A DNA stretch of 64,000 nt from Ampelocalamus luodianensis (lineage: Eukaryota; Streptophyta; Magnoliopsida; Poales; Poaceae), in NCBI GenBank assembly GCA_036346255.1, contig CM070636.1:26915539-26979538 (forward strand), read 5' to 3'. Below, one piece after another: positions 30,389 through 41,820 of the stretch. Made by a program: the position numbers and the translations under genes. The notes beneath the pieces were generated by a model. It did not search any database, was not told the origin of the DNA, and saw only the letters and a program-made list of their open reading frames with translations. Position 1 is the first letter of the stretch, and the number at the start of each line of letters is the position of its first letter.

Positions 30389-32730
30389 TGTAATACCCCG
30401 AAAGTGTGACAGGCAAATAGTCGGGAGAGATTAAATGTTCGGGAGAGAAATAAATGAAATTACGGGAAGGACCAATTGGAAAATGCGCAATTCAAAAGTT
30501 AAAAAGGGGAGGAATTTCTGATTTTGACCCAACTTGGGCTTGGGCCCCGGCCCATGTGGGCTCTAGGCTGGCCGGCCAAAGGGGGTGGGGCGCCACTTCC
30601 TTCCCCCCTCCAACCCTAGCCACCACCCCACTTCCCTTGCGCCTCCCTCCCCTCCTTCCCCCCCTTTGTGGCCGCACCCCCTCCCTCCCCATATTCCCTT
30701 GCGCAACCACCCCTCCAGCAGCCCATCCTCCACGATTCTCCCCCCTGCTGGCCGGCCAAGGCTTCCCCATCCCCGCAGCCGATCAAGTGGAGAAGGAGAA
30801 GAAGTTCCCGGCGGAGTTTGGCCCTAGGAGGAAGAAGGAGGTAAGGAGAGGAGACCTTATTTGTGGGGGTAATCCGTCGTCTTCCCACGTTCTACAAGGG
30901 TAACGAAGACTCTTCCCCGCTGAATCTCTTGTATTAGATGCGTTTATGAATTCGTTTAGTGGATCGGTCGCCGACTGCTGTAGATTACATTCTGTCCAGA
31001 TTGTTGCTCGGACAGTTTCGTGTGCTTAGAGGCCGAACAAACAGTTTTGGTCTCCTATAAATATTTATATAATTCTCTTAGCTTTCAGTGTCCGCCAAGA
31101 TCACCAGATTCTGACTTACGGATCAAAAGATATGAATTCTTTAGTGTCGCTGTCTTGTTGATCTGTCAGTTTTTAGATAGTCTGTAGGAAACTGGGGTAA
31201 ACCATTAGTTAAAGTCGAAATCAGAGGATCTCGCTATAACGAAATATGTATGTAATTTCCATACCTTTTCAGAGAGATAAAGAACGCAAGATTTGGACAT
31301 TCGTAGAAAAAGTTATGGTGGTTTTAGTGTACTGTCCAGAGAACCTGACGTGAATTCTGATGTCTGATAGATTGGCTTGCTAGGGGCAGTAAATGGCAGA
31401 ATCAAGAGGGCTCCCCAACTAAGTTTATTTAGGTAATTTAATTACCTTTTCAGAAAGTATAAGATCATCTTATTTGGACTCCTGAGAAGAAAGTTATGTA
31501 TTTTAGAAGTTGACTGGCCGCAGTGGGCACCAAATCGATCGCTAGAAATTAGAAGATTAGAAAACGCTTAGGGGTTTAACGAGTTCAATTGTGATGTTAC
31601 TTATGTTCTTGGTCCAGTATGTTGGCCTTATATTGGGGATATCTTTATGTTCAGGTGGGAGCGTGATCCCAGGGGTAGCACCCTCTTCGTGTCCACCGAT
31701 CTCGCACAGTTGAGGCAAGTATTCGGGTTATTGCATATTTATGATTGTATGCTGAAATTGTGCTGTGTCTTGCTCGTAATAGCCATGCATAGATGTTAAT
31801 ATCATGAGCTTCCATCTATCTTGATGAATGCAAGTTATGGTTAAAGTTTCCTTCGTATGATGTTAATGCTTACATGTTAGTGTATTCACATTAAATTTGT
31901 ATGTATGGAAGATGATGTCATAGTGCATATGCATGTCTTGTGCATGTTTGGGTCTTGGTCACGTGGTGACTAAGTATACAATGTTGAGGTCCCCGTCATG
32001 CAATGACGAGCTTGAGGTCCCCACATTTGCGGAATGTGGGCAAGTGAGAAAGGAGGTCGCCATCATTGAGATAATGGGCAAAGGTCCCTATACATGTGGT
32101 GTATAGGCTCTTGGTCCCTGTGCTAGACGGCACAGACAAGGGTATACATCGACGGATTTATACCCCGCATTACCGGTAAGATGCGAAAAGGAGATAAAGT
32201 TCAAAAGGTGCATTGCATTTGATTGCATTCCATAAGTGTGAAAGCTATGATCAGTGTAATGTTGTTGTGGAATGTTGATGCTATAACTGTGACTTTTGCA
32301 TTAACCTTGTTGATATTTGCTGAGTCTTTGGGCTCACACTTGCTTTTTTTATATGTTTTAGGTATATCTGGCAGGAACAACATGCATGGGAGGGGTTAGA
32401 CGTTGGATGCACTCACTACCTCACAACCTCAAGATGTTGCCATTTAGCTTTATTCCAATAATAAGTGAACTTCCTGAGAATCACTTAAGGATGTCATGAG
32501 TTTCAGATTAATTGTAATAATGAGATTAGTATGATTTGTTTAAGTTATTTTGATTAACTTGCATGCTTGGATGAACTTGAATATGGAGTCTATTGTTAAT
32601 TGCTTTGATTAATTGTTGGAACCTCGGTATAGTTAACTATATAAAGGAGGTTCTGCCGAAAATTAGTAAACTGTTTTAGTTTAATTTAATTCCAGTACAT
32701 TCTAGGCTCTTTGTGAGTTGGGGTGTTACA
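30389..32730 (+). mobile_element. 3' LTR of the 8.6-kb Gypsy element
   Basis: 2342 bases, TGTAATACCCCG to GGGGTGTTACA. It matches the 5' LTR with scattered substitutions and small indels. The hairpin array lies at about 31960-32166, with a few stem-breaking changes (for example ATGACGAG for ATGACGGG, and GATTTATACCCC in the last arm). Confidence 0.9.
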
Positions 32731-32735
32731 ACACC

Positions 32736-32883
32736 CTTCTCACTTAATCTCTAATTTTCGGGGTAGCATATTCTTCAATTTGTTTCTAGGATAAGCAACA
32801 ATGTCATCTGGATTAAACACTTCAATAGAACGAGCTCTCTTTGTAGTTTCGGTGTTGTTGGCAATGGCATTAGATGTTTAAAC
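32736..32883 (-). pseudogene. N-terminal piece of the split hAT-like gene
   Basis: On the minus strand this reads NPDDIVAYPRNK, then after a one-base frameshift QIEEYATPKIRD, a stop (TAA where CAA is expected), and VRR at the retrotransposon boundary. The other piece continues VYLLKGPCHPRG at 24112. This matches the family pattern in which an RDQVRR block is followed directly by the YLLKGPCQP block. The start of the gene is lost where the next element's LTR begins (32884). Confidence 0.85.
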
Positions 32884-33768
32884 TGATGAGGGCATCCCTA
32901 ACACTTATACATCTTTCCCTATTGGTGGTCATACACATACTGAGGTGGACGCCATACATGACGCTACAAATAATTCAAGTCTGTAGTGCATATTGGTCCA
33001 CTTGTGAGAGCAAGAGCTAAACTTCTAAATCAACAGTGCTTTTGTTTCTTAATGAATCTTCTATTGTCATTGATGAGAATTGGGTATTACCTCATGCAAA
33101 TGTTTTGTGCATTCTTAGGTTTGAGTATTGTGAAGCCTTTGGAGGAGAGGAGGCGGGAACAAATTCATGGAGAAGAAACACATGTGGCCAACAAGGGTTA
33201 CATTGGCATCAAAAGAAGCATCAAGTGTATCGAACAAATTCGCGCAAGCTAAGAGAAGGAAAGCTCACAATACAAGGGGAACCGAGAGGGAGATTAGTTT
33301 AAATTTCCAAATTAAAGTAGGACGTTTTTTTTGAATCGGATTACTGTTCACATGAACAGTAATCGGACTCGGATTACTGTAGCACTCGGTTACTGTTCAT
33401 CCGAGTTTTGTGCTTGCGTGGAGGCTATATAAACCCCCATGGCGCACCATAGAGGCGAACCAGTTTATGCATAAGATTGAAACATAGCTATTGCTTGTTC
33501 TTTCGACACCGAGTTCATGCGAGGACTTTGAGAGCAATTAGGCGATCCATTTGTTTTGTTCTCGCAATCCAAGGTCAAGCCGCTGTTCCATTGGGAATTG
33601 GGACTTGGCGTTATTGCTCGTGGTCTCGCGACGAACAACTACCCGGTGTTTTGGGCGTATTCAAGAGTTGAGGGTTCGTGCATTGGCGCGAGTGTTCAGC
33701 TAGCGACATCGTCTACCGCATCAACTATCCACGGTTCCTCACCGAGAAGATCGGGCCTCCCCGTATCA
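32884..33768 (+). mobile_element. Element A, 5' LTR (TGATGAGG...CGTATCA Gypsy family)
   Basis: 885 bases from TGATGAGGGCATCCC to CCGTATCA, followed after two bases by TGGTATC, a degraded primer-binding site. Its first 400 bases encode, with frameshifts, the C-terminus of pol (see element B). A U3 palindrome with arms GATTACTGTTCA/TGAACAGTAATC is at 33339-33364 and a TATA box TATATAAA at 33426-33433. The base pentamer before it is TAAAC (32879-32883). No matching pentamer follows any LTR of this family downstream, so element A is incomplete. Confidence 0.85.
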
Positions 33769-34939
33769 TATGGTATCGATTCTAGGTTTACTCGGTGAGA
33801 ATTTCTTTACCAGTAGTTAGATTCGTTTTCTATCCTATCGTCAATAAACCGAAAATTGCAATACCAAAACCGTAGTTTAATCTGTTATTTCTTGTGCGTT
33901 TAGTTAAGTTTTCATCCATTAGAGTTTTTGTTTTTAGTGCTGATCCATGTGTTCCTTTTGCGTTGTTTAATCGTTGTGTTCACATAAACCGTACCAAATT
34001 GTGATTGAACTCCTCAATTAGCACCAAAAGAGATAGTGACCAAAACACTTTGGGTTTCTTGAGCTTCACTTATATTCTTTCATCCTTGAGACTAGCTTTT
34101 GTACATTGCACTAGGGTTGTTCTTTGGTTTATTTACACATTGTTGAATTGTGAGACTTGTGCAATCAAGAGGAGCAAACCCTATTTCGCCATTGCAATAA
34201 GAAAAGAGGAAAAGGCAGCGGTTACAAGAAAAAGCCACGGCTTGAAAAGGTATTAAAAAAACAAAAGATCAAACCCATAAATACCAGTACCAAATTTTTT
34301 CCTTTCGGTTTCCTTAATAGCCGAAGGGCGAAGAGCTTTGTTCATGCGGTTTTGAAAAAAAAAACAAACAAAAGGGGCTAGCCGAAATTGGGAAGAGTAA
34401 ACCTTAGTCCACAATTTCAGATTGTGTATTTAATCTATTTGAGCAATCTTGTGCCCTAACATTGATATCTTTGCAATTGGCTAGCGTCTCTCATAGTACT
34501 TGGTGCAAAAACGAGCTAGTTTTCATCTCAATTTCAGTTTGTCTCTCACTAGCTCATTCCTTTGTTTGCATTAAGTCACATTTATCTTTGTTTGTGCGTT
34601 CATACACTTCGCTTAAACCTTTTGGATCAGCACATAGGCAAAATACTCTAGCTTGGATCATTACTTAGCTTTACAATACCTTGAATATCAGATTGCATAG
34701 GATATACACATACCTGTCCGAGCTCCACCTACACCCGTTTGTGTACTCCCTTGCTCTTGGTTACGCTCATACATTACCGGGTTAAGGTCGCCATTGTCTG
34801 GCTCGTCGATTTGCCGTCCTTGATTCACTTTGGAACAGTAAGCTTGTCTTGTTTTCGTGATGTGAGTTCGCGGCGTAGTAGAGAGCGCTTTTGTTTACTA
34901 ACCCGATATAACCTCGTTTCTTGTTTGTGAGTTGTTGCC
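33769..34939 (+). other. Element A untranslated leader
   Basis: A long leader between LTR and gag, nearly identical to the leader in element C (38651-39827); the leader of element B matches only its later part (53717-54403) because of a deletion. It contains T-rich and AAAAAA runs and no gene. Such long conserved leaders usually hold dimerisation and packaging signals (family knowledge, not shown here). Confidence 0.6.
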
Positions 34940-36340
34940 ATGTCAGGTCACGAGGAGGATCCACCTAATCCAGAGGCACCGGTTACGTGGACAGAGTACA
35001 CTCGGTTGCGCGAGATGCTGCAAAAACAACTTCAAGATGGTGACAATGGCGTGCGCGATGAACTCGGGGAAGTTCAGACTGGACTGAACACCCTCGGGGA
35101 GGAGGTCACACAATTGCGTACGGCCATCAACCATAACTTCCTGGAGCTACGCGCCATGTTCGCACAACACAATCTTCGTGGGGGTGCGCAAGTTGATGAC
35201 ACGAGTGTGCACGGCCCTCCGGCCGTTTTGCACAATGAGACCGAGGATGAGCGTGCTATTCGTGTGGATGAGGAGCGACGGCGGCGCGCAGCGTGTCGCA
35301 TGGCGGTGCCGCCAAACGCCGGGATGGCAAACGCGGCACGCCCTCGAGCTCATGGCGTGGCGTGGCGCAACAGCGCCGCGGTGGAGGCGCACCGCGGGTG
35401 TCCACGGAGGAGGTGTGCATCGTGCACCTCGTAGCATGGCTGATGAGGCCGAGCAATGGGATGACGATTTCCCGTTGGCGACTACGATGACCGACAACGC
35501 CACCATCGCAACAACGCAGCAGCGTCGACACGACGACGCCGACGATTTTGTCGCTAAGCCCAAATTTACTCTTCCTATATTTTCAGGTGGTACAGATGTG
35601 GAGCAATACCTCACTTGGGAGCTGAAGGTGGATAAGTTGTTTCGAATGAACAACTATTCCAATGAGAAGAAGTGCTTGCTTGCTTCAATGGCTTGGATGA
35701 TTATGCTACACATTGGTGGGAGCAGTTCATTCGCAGCGCATGGAGCGCCATGAGTTGCCGATTATCACCGGGAGCGAGATGAAGCGGCATTTGCGGGCAC
35801 GCTTGTACCTCGCCACTACAAGCGCCACTATTTGAGAAGTTGACAGTGGCGCGACAAGGTATGAGGTCAATTGATGAATATCATAGGAGATGGAAACTAT
35901 CATGATACATGCGGATGTCCGCGAATGAAGAATGCACCATGGCGAGATTTCTAGCCGCATGAATCATGTCGCTGCGCATTGTCAATCACCATCCCTATAA
36001 TGATATGATTGAGTTGTCGCACCAAGCACGCGGCCGAGCGAGAAGTGATTGAAGATGCACGGTTCACGCCTGCTCACGCCCTTCACCACCCAGACAGCCA
36101 TATAACAACAAACACCAAGCAAGAGCACTCGCCGGAAGCAATTCGGCAATGCGCAGCCCGCAAGTAAGAAGCCGGAGAGTACACCAAAGACCGTGCGCGT
36201 CGACTGCGGCGCCCGCCGCTAGTGTGACCTCGTCTATGGGGTCAACAGACGCTCACGTGACATCATTTGCCACAAGCGCAAGGGTGTTGGCCATTTTGAG
36301 GGATCGCCCAAATGTCGAACTATGCTTATCACCGAGGATG
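34940..36340 (+). pseudogene. Element A gag
   Basis: The ATG at 34940 begins MSGHEEDPPNPEAPVTWTEY followed by a coiled-coil-like stretch (LREMLQKQLQDGDNGVRDEL). The capsid part appears in another frame near 35545: FVAKPKFTLPIFSGG, YLTWELKVDKLFRMN. Near 36260 a nucleocapsid-like knuckle reads CHKRKGVGHFEG, with the second metal cysteine changed to arginine. Several frameshifts separate the parts, so no functional Gag can be made. Confidence 0.8.
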
Positions 36341-36514
36341 GCGGTTATGTTTCACTAGTGATGACGAGTCTTCGATGCGCAACCAGGCCTTGCACACCGA
36401 TGACATAGAACAATGTGAGTGCGATCCGAAGTTTCCTAACACCGAGCAAGATTCCATTGTTTGCACGCCCAAGGTGCTTAGTGTGATGCCATCGCCACAC
36501 TCAGCAGCCGTGCA

Positions 36515-36990
36515 ATTTGTTTCGCATTTGGGCGAAGCTTGATAAGGGTAAGGTGCGCAAAGTGATCATTGATGGCGGAAGTTGTCACAATTTGGCTAGC
36601 AAGATATGTGTCATGTTGGGTTTGAAGTACTTGCCGCATCCACGCCCTTATCATGTGCAATGGTTGAGCGACAAAGAGGAAGTGAAGGTGAACTATATGG
36701 TGCGAGTGACGTTTATTTGGGAAGTACACCGACACTTTGTGGATGCGATGTTGTGCCTATGACGGTGTGTCACTTGCTCTTGGGACGCCATGGCAATATG
36801 ACCGCTCTTGTTCATGATGGGCGTACAAATCGCTACACATTTCGATGGAATAATATGGATATCATCTTGAAGCCCCTTACACCGCAAATGATTGTGAATT
36901 CTTCAATGCGAAAATTGAGATGCACGTTGAGATCGCCAAAGAGCGAGAAAGAATTTAGTGATGTTAGCCACCAAATCGAAATGAGAGAAT
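36515..36990 (+). pseudogene. Element A retropepsin-type protease region
   Basis: RKVIIDGGSCHNLASK carries a DGGS active-site variant seen in many plant Gypsy proteases (DTG or DSG elsewhere). LGLKYLPHPRPYHVQWL and MVRVTF follow, then frame-shifted CDVVPMTVCHLLLGR. It lies between gag and reverse transcriptase as expected for gag-pro-pol order. Confidence 0.75.
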
Positions 36991-37019
36991 TCAGCTAAGA
37001 ACCCAATTTGGTGCACTTT

Positions 37020-37746
37020 GTACTATTGTACAAAGACGCCTTGCTTTCGACTAACGACTTGTCTTCTCTTCCTAGTGGTGTTGCTTGTGTTTTGCAGGAC
37101 TTCAGTGACGCTTTTCCAAACGAGGTACCAGTGGGCTACCACCAATTCGTGGATAGAACATAAGATCGACTTGATTCCAGGAGCGCCGCCGCGAACCGAC
37201 CACCGCATCGCACCAATCAGGAAACAAAGGAAATTCAGAAACAAGTACAAGAGCTTCTCCAAAGGGTATGTACGTGAAAGCTTAAGCCCTTGTGCTTTGT
37301 TCTGTTATTTTAGTTCCTAAGAAAGATGGTTCATGGCGTATGTGCGTAGATTGTCGAGCGATTAATAATATCACAATTCGATATCGTCATCCTATACCTC
37401 GCTTAGATGATATGCTAGACGAATTGAGTGGTGTGTTATTTTTCTAAGATAGATTTGCAGTGGTTACCATCAAATTAGGATGCATGAAGGGGATGAGTGG
37501 AAACAGCATTTAAAACAAAATTTGGGTTGTATGAGTGGTTAGTCATGCCTTTTGGTTTAACTAATGCACCTAGTACATTCATGCGCTTAATGAATCATGT
37601 TTTAAGGCATTCTATTGGTAAATTTGTTGTTGTGTACTTTGATGATATTCTGATTTACAGTCGCACTGAATCTGAACACATAGACCATCTTAGACAAGTT
37701 CTACAAGTGTTGCGTGAGGCTAGGTTATTCGGTAACTTAGAGAAGT
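37020..37746 (+). pseudogene. Element A reverse transcriptase, cut short by element C
   Basis: The fingers region VPKKDGSWRMCVDCRAINN starts near 37310. PFGLTNAPSTFMRLMNHVLR follows, and the catalytic YFDDILIYS at 37635-37661 is intact in an open frame that ends REARLFGNLEK, where the LTR of element C begins. Frameshifts lie upstream (for example in the SKIDL block near 37440). RNase H and integrase of this copy are absent from the window: the sequence beyond element C is not their continuation. Confidence 0.88.
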
Positions 37747-38650
37747 TGATGAGGATATCCCTACTACTTAGGAGGTTATTCGTGAAGCAGGAGCTAAACT
37801 TCTCAAACAACAGGTGCATTTGTTTCTTAATGAATTTCGTTTTGTTGCCAATGAGAATTGGTTACTACCTAAAGCAATACTTGGTGCATTCTCAGGTTTG
37901 GCAAATTTAAAGACTTTGGAACCGAGAGGAGGAGAGGAGGCCGAACAAATTCATGGAGGAGAAACACATGCGCCAACAAGGAGAAGAAACCCATGTGGCT
38001 AACGAGAGGGAACGTGCTCTCGTGATAAAACCCAAGCACATGCGGTGGTCAAGAAAGACATATCGTGACATGGCAACAAGGGTTACATTGGCATAAAAGA
38101 AGCATCAAGTGCATCGAACAAATTCGCGCTAAGCTAAGAGAAGGAAAGCTCACAATACAAGGGAAACCGAGAGGAGACTAGTTTAAATTTCCAAATTAAA
38201 GTAGCTGCTTTTTCTGAATCTGACATCAGAGCAAAGAATGGTGTCGGACTCGGATTACCGTAGCACTTGCCATCGCTCATCCGAGTTTTGTGCTGCGTGG
38301 GAGACTATATAAACCCCATGGCGCATCTATAGAGGTTGACCAGTTTATGCATAAGATTGAAAACATAGCTATTGCTTGTTCTTTCGACACCGAGTTCATG
38401 CGAGGACTTTGAGAGAGAATTAGGCGATCCATTTGTTTTGTTCTCGCAATCCAAGGTCAAGCCGCCGTTCCATTGGGAATTGGGGACTTGGCGTCATTGC
38501 TTCGTGGTCTCGCGACGAACAACTACCCGGTGTTTTGGGCGTATTCAAGAGTTGAGGGTTCGTGCATTGGCGCGAGTGTTCACTAGCGACATTGTCTACT
38601 TCGCATCAACTATCCACGGTTCCTCATCGAAGATCGGGCTTCCCGTATCA
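37747..38650 (+). mobile_element. Element C 5' LTR
   Basis: 904 bases, TGATGAGGATATCCC to CCCGTATCA, followed by TATGGTATCG (degraded initiator-tRNA primer site). It is very similar to 41821-42739; most differences are one- to three-base indels. It interrupts the reverse transcriptase of element A. Confidence 0.85.
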
Positions 38651-39827
38651 TATGGTATCGATTCTAGGTTTACTCAAGAGAATTTCTTTACCGTAGTTAG
38701 ATTCATTTTCTATCCTATCGTCCAATAAACCGAAAATTGCAATACCAAACCGTAGTTTAATCTGCTATTTCTTGTGCGCTTAGTTAAGTTTTCATCCATT
38801 AGAGTTTTTGTTTTTAGTGCTGATCCATGTGTTCCTTTTTACGTTGCTTAATCGTTGTGTTCACATAAACCGTACTAAATTGCTGATTGAACTCCTCAAT
38901 TAGCACCCAAAAAGAGATAGCCGACCGAACCACTTTGGGTTTCTTGAGCTTCACTTATATCCTTTCATCCTTGAGACTAGCTTTTGTACATTGCACTAGG
39001 GTTGTTCTTTGGTTTATTTACACGTTGTTGAATTGTGAGACTTGTGCAATCAAGAGGAGCAAACCCTATTTCGCCATTACAATAAGAAAAGAGGAAAAGG
39101 CAAGCTGTTACAAGAAAAAGCCACGGCTTGAAAAGGTATTAAAAAAAAACAAAAAGATCAATCCCGCAAATACCAGTACCAAATTTTTTCCTTTCGGTTT
39201 CCTTAATGGCCGAAGGGTGAAGAGCTTTGTTCATGCGGTTTTGAAAAAAAAAACAAACAAACAAAAAGGGGCTGGCCGAAATTGGGAAGAGTAAACCTTT
39301 GTCCACAATTTCAGATTGTGTATTTAATCTATTTGAGCAAACTTGTGCCCTAACATTGATATCTTTGCAATTGGCTAGCGTCTCTCATAGTACTTGGTGC
39401 AAAAACGAGCTAGTTTTCATCTCAATTTCAGTTTTTCTCTCACTAGCTCATTCCTTTGTTTGCATTAAGTCACATTTATCTTTGTTTGTGGGTTCATACA
39501 CTTCGCTTAAACCTTTTGGATCAGCACATAGGCAAAATACTCTAGCTTGGATCATTACTTAGCTTTACAATACCTTGAATATCAGATTGCATAGGATATA
39601 CACATACCTGTCCGAGCTCCACCTACACCCGCTTGTGTACTCCTTGCTCTTGGTTACGCTCATACATTCACGGTTAAGGTCGCCATGTCACAATCGCCGA
39701 TTTGCCGTCCTTGATTCACTTTGGAACGGTAAGCTTGTCTTGTGTTCAGATGTGTGAGTTGCGGCGTAGAGAGCAATTTTTTTACTAACCCGGATATAAT
39801 TTCGTTTGCTATTTGTGAGTTGTATCC

Positions 39828-40400
39828 ATGTCGTCATCGTGGAGAATCCACCGTTACGTGGGCGGAGTATACACGTTGTGTGGGACGCTACAAAAGCAAC
39901 TTCATGATCGTGATAATGGTGTGCGCGATGAGCTCGGGTCCGTTCGACTGGATTGAACAACCTCGAGAGGAGGTTACGCAACTACGCACGGACATCAACA
40001 ACAACTTCTTGAGCCGCACGCCATGTTCAATCAACCAAACGTGCATCGTAAGGATTTTCACGATAAGCCCAAATTTTCTATCCCTATATTTTCCGGTCGC
40101 ATGGATGTACAAGAATATCTCACTTGGGAGCTAGAAATTGATACTCTATTTCGGATGCACAACTATACCAATGAGAGGAAGCTCTTACTTGCGCTAGTGG
40201 CTTGGTGATTATGCCACACATTGGTGGGAGCAGTTTATTCGTAGCGTATGGAGCGCCATGAATTGCCGACATCACGGGGAGCGGATGAAGCAAAGATTTC
40301 CGCACGCTTTGTACCTCGCCACTACAAGCGTTCTCTACTTGACAAGTTGACTTGTCCACGAAAAGGTTTAAATGCCGCTAGTATATCACATGTGAAGGCG
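39828..40400 (+). pseudogene. Element C gag remains
   Basis: The start ATG at 39828 and pieces such as QLHDRDNGVRDELGS correspond to the gag start of A. The capsid block is better kept: HDKPKFSIPIFSGRMDVQEY and YLTWELEIDTLFRMHNYTNE near 40060-40190. Frameshifts separate the parts, and no zinc knuckle is seen. Confidence 0.75.
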
Positions 40401-40438
40401 ACCGAGCATGGGACATTCCCTTCGGTACATGTTTCGTA

Positions 40439-41470
40439 GTGCTGCCCCATTGCTTCATGAAGAGTTTGTGGTTCATCGGTAATTGCTCAATTGCTGACCC
40501 ACAATCTTTGGGGGACGGGATGTATCCAAACCCATATGAGAATGAGTGCCACATAGCCAAATTGAGTGAGAATGATAAAGAGAGTGAGCTGTGTGATTCC
40601 ACCATATGTGAGGTTGAGAGCATCTCTATTGAGTGTGAGAAAAATGCACCAACAGAAAAGAGAGAAGTAGATGATAGTCAAAGTGAGGTTACTACTGAAA
40701 TTCACGATTTATTTTCTACTTCTAGTGTTGTTTCTCACATTGTGCAGGTTGATATTAAAGAAAATGAGTTGAAAGTTGAACAACCGGCACCGTTGGACGT
40801 GAAAGACGAGGAGATAACCACAGTGGGGGATAGAGTGCTTGCGATCCAATGGTTTCATGATGATGATTTGATATCTACAACACCTACAACAACTGAGGAG
40901 GATGGTAAAGGTAACAGTAATGGTGTTGAATTGCATACTCATCAAGAAGAGGTACGTACGAGTTCGATCTCTAGTGTTCCTTTGAATATTCCATGTTCTG
41001 AAATTTGTACGCTCAATTTACATAATGTGGAATTGATTACCCATAAGGACGTTCTTACTAAAATATCTTTTGATGATCTTTTATACTATATCATGTTCGA
41101 TGTTCATAGAGAGCTATTTAGTGTGATTGAGAATCTTGCTAAAGTTTCATGTTTAAAATCACTCGTTAGTACTTATGCCTACACATATACATTCAATTTG
41201 ATTGGAGATTATGGTGTAGATGACAAGTTCTATGTTTATCGAATATGCATTACCTGTGATAATCTTGCTGATTTAAACTTGCATGTTTTACGCAAACCAT
41301 CTATTGAGAAATATCATGATCATTTTGAGATGGATTTTAATACAAGTGCCTATTGTTTAGAACACAATATGATGCCTACTTGTTTCTCCTATACATGTAA
41401 ACAACGTAGTCGAGTTGAAGCATGGAAGAAACTAAAATTTTCTCTCCAATATTTGAACAACTTGATCTAG
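40439..41470 (+). CDS. Element C 343-codon ORF of unknown function
   Basis: An uninterrupted frame from ATG 40439 to TAG 41470, in the place where pol would be. The first ATG is taken as start; the true product may begin upstream as part of gag. The first half is acidic and rich in Ser, Thr and Glu (CEVESISIECEKN, STTPTTTEEDGKGNSN). The second half looks folded: HNVELITHKDVLTKISFDDL, YYIMFDVHRELFSVIENLAK, YTFNLIGDYGVDDKFYVYRI and RSRVEAWKKLKFSLQYLNNL. There are no cysteine-histidine knuckles, transmembrane segments or polymerase motifs. A decayed homologue in element E (44640-45578) shares CNSTTCEVESI, STTPTTT, HNVELITHDEVLTRIS, LYYIMFD and AVEAWK. I do not recognise a function. Remaining open amid a broken gag suggests recent selection on it. 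Confidence 0.75.
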   Translation: MLPHCFMKSLWFIGNCSIADPQSLGDGMYPNPYENECHIAKLSENDKESELCDSTICEVESISIECEKNAPTEKREVDDSQSEVTTEIHDLFSTSSVVSHIVQVDIKENELKVEQPAPLDVKDEEITTVGDRVLAIQWFHDDDLISTTPTTTEEDGKGNSNGVELHTHQEEVRTSSISSVPLNIPCSEICTLNLHNVELITHKDVLTKISFDDLLYYIMFDVHRELFSVIENLAKVSCLKSLVSTYAYTYTFNLIGDYGVDDKFYVYRICITCDNLADLNLHVLRKPSIEKYHDHFEMDFNTSAYCLEHNMMPTCFSYTCKQRSRVEAWKKLKFSLQYLNNLI

Positions 41471-41820
41471 TGGGTCCCTCTTATATCTTGTCCATGTACT
41501 TACCAAAGTCGAGGACGATTTTTCTCATGGGAGGAGAATGATGTGACCAAAGTATCACAATGTATATATCAAATACATCCTATGGCTGCTATGATCCTAA
41601 TTATTTTGTGCGCAACAACGAGAATGTCACAACAATTGATGCATACATATACCACGTATATACGTTGTTCTTTTTGTTTATTACACTTTCAGCAAATCAT
41701 CATGTGCTAAGCGAAAGGAGTTTGGATGACAAATATATATACCATGCATATACGTTGTATTTTTGTCTAGCACATCTTTAGCTATCAAAAGCCGAGGACG
41801 GCTTTTTGAAGAAAGGAGGA

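Larger units (their letters stand above)
24113..32730 (+). mobile_element. Full-length Gypsy LTR retrotransposon, TGTAATACC family, non-autonomous
   Basis: An 8.6-kb element with 5' LTR 24113-26437, primer-binding site 26440-26451, internal region to 30388 and 3' LTR 30389-32730. Identical ACACC pentamers flank it (24108-24112 and 32731-32735). The host sequence it interrupts is a hAT-like gene on the other strand. The LTRs look well over 95% identical by eye, so insertion is recent, yet no gag, protease, reverse transcriptase or integrase frame survives inside. It must have moved with proteins supplied by a relative. Confidence 0.93.
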
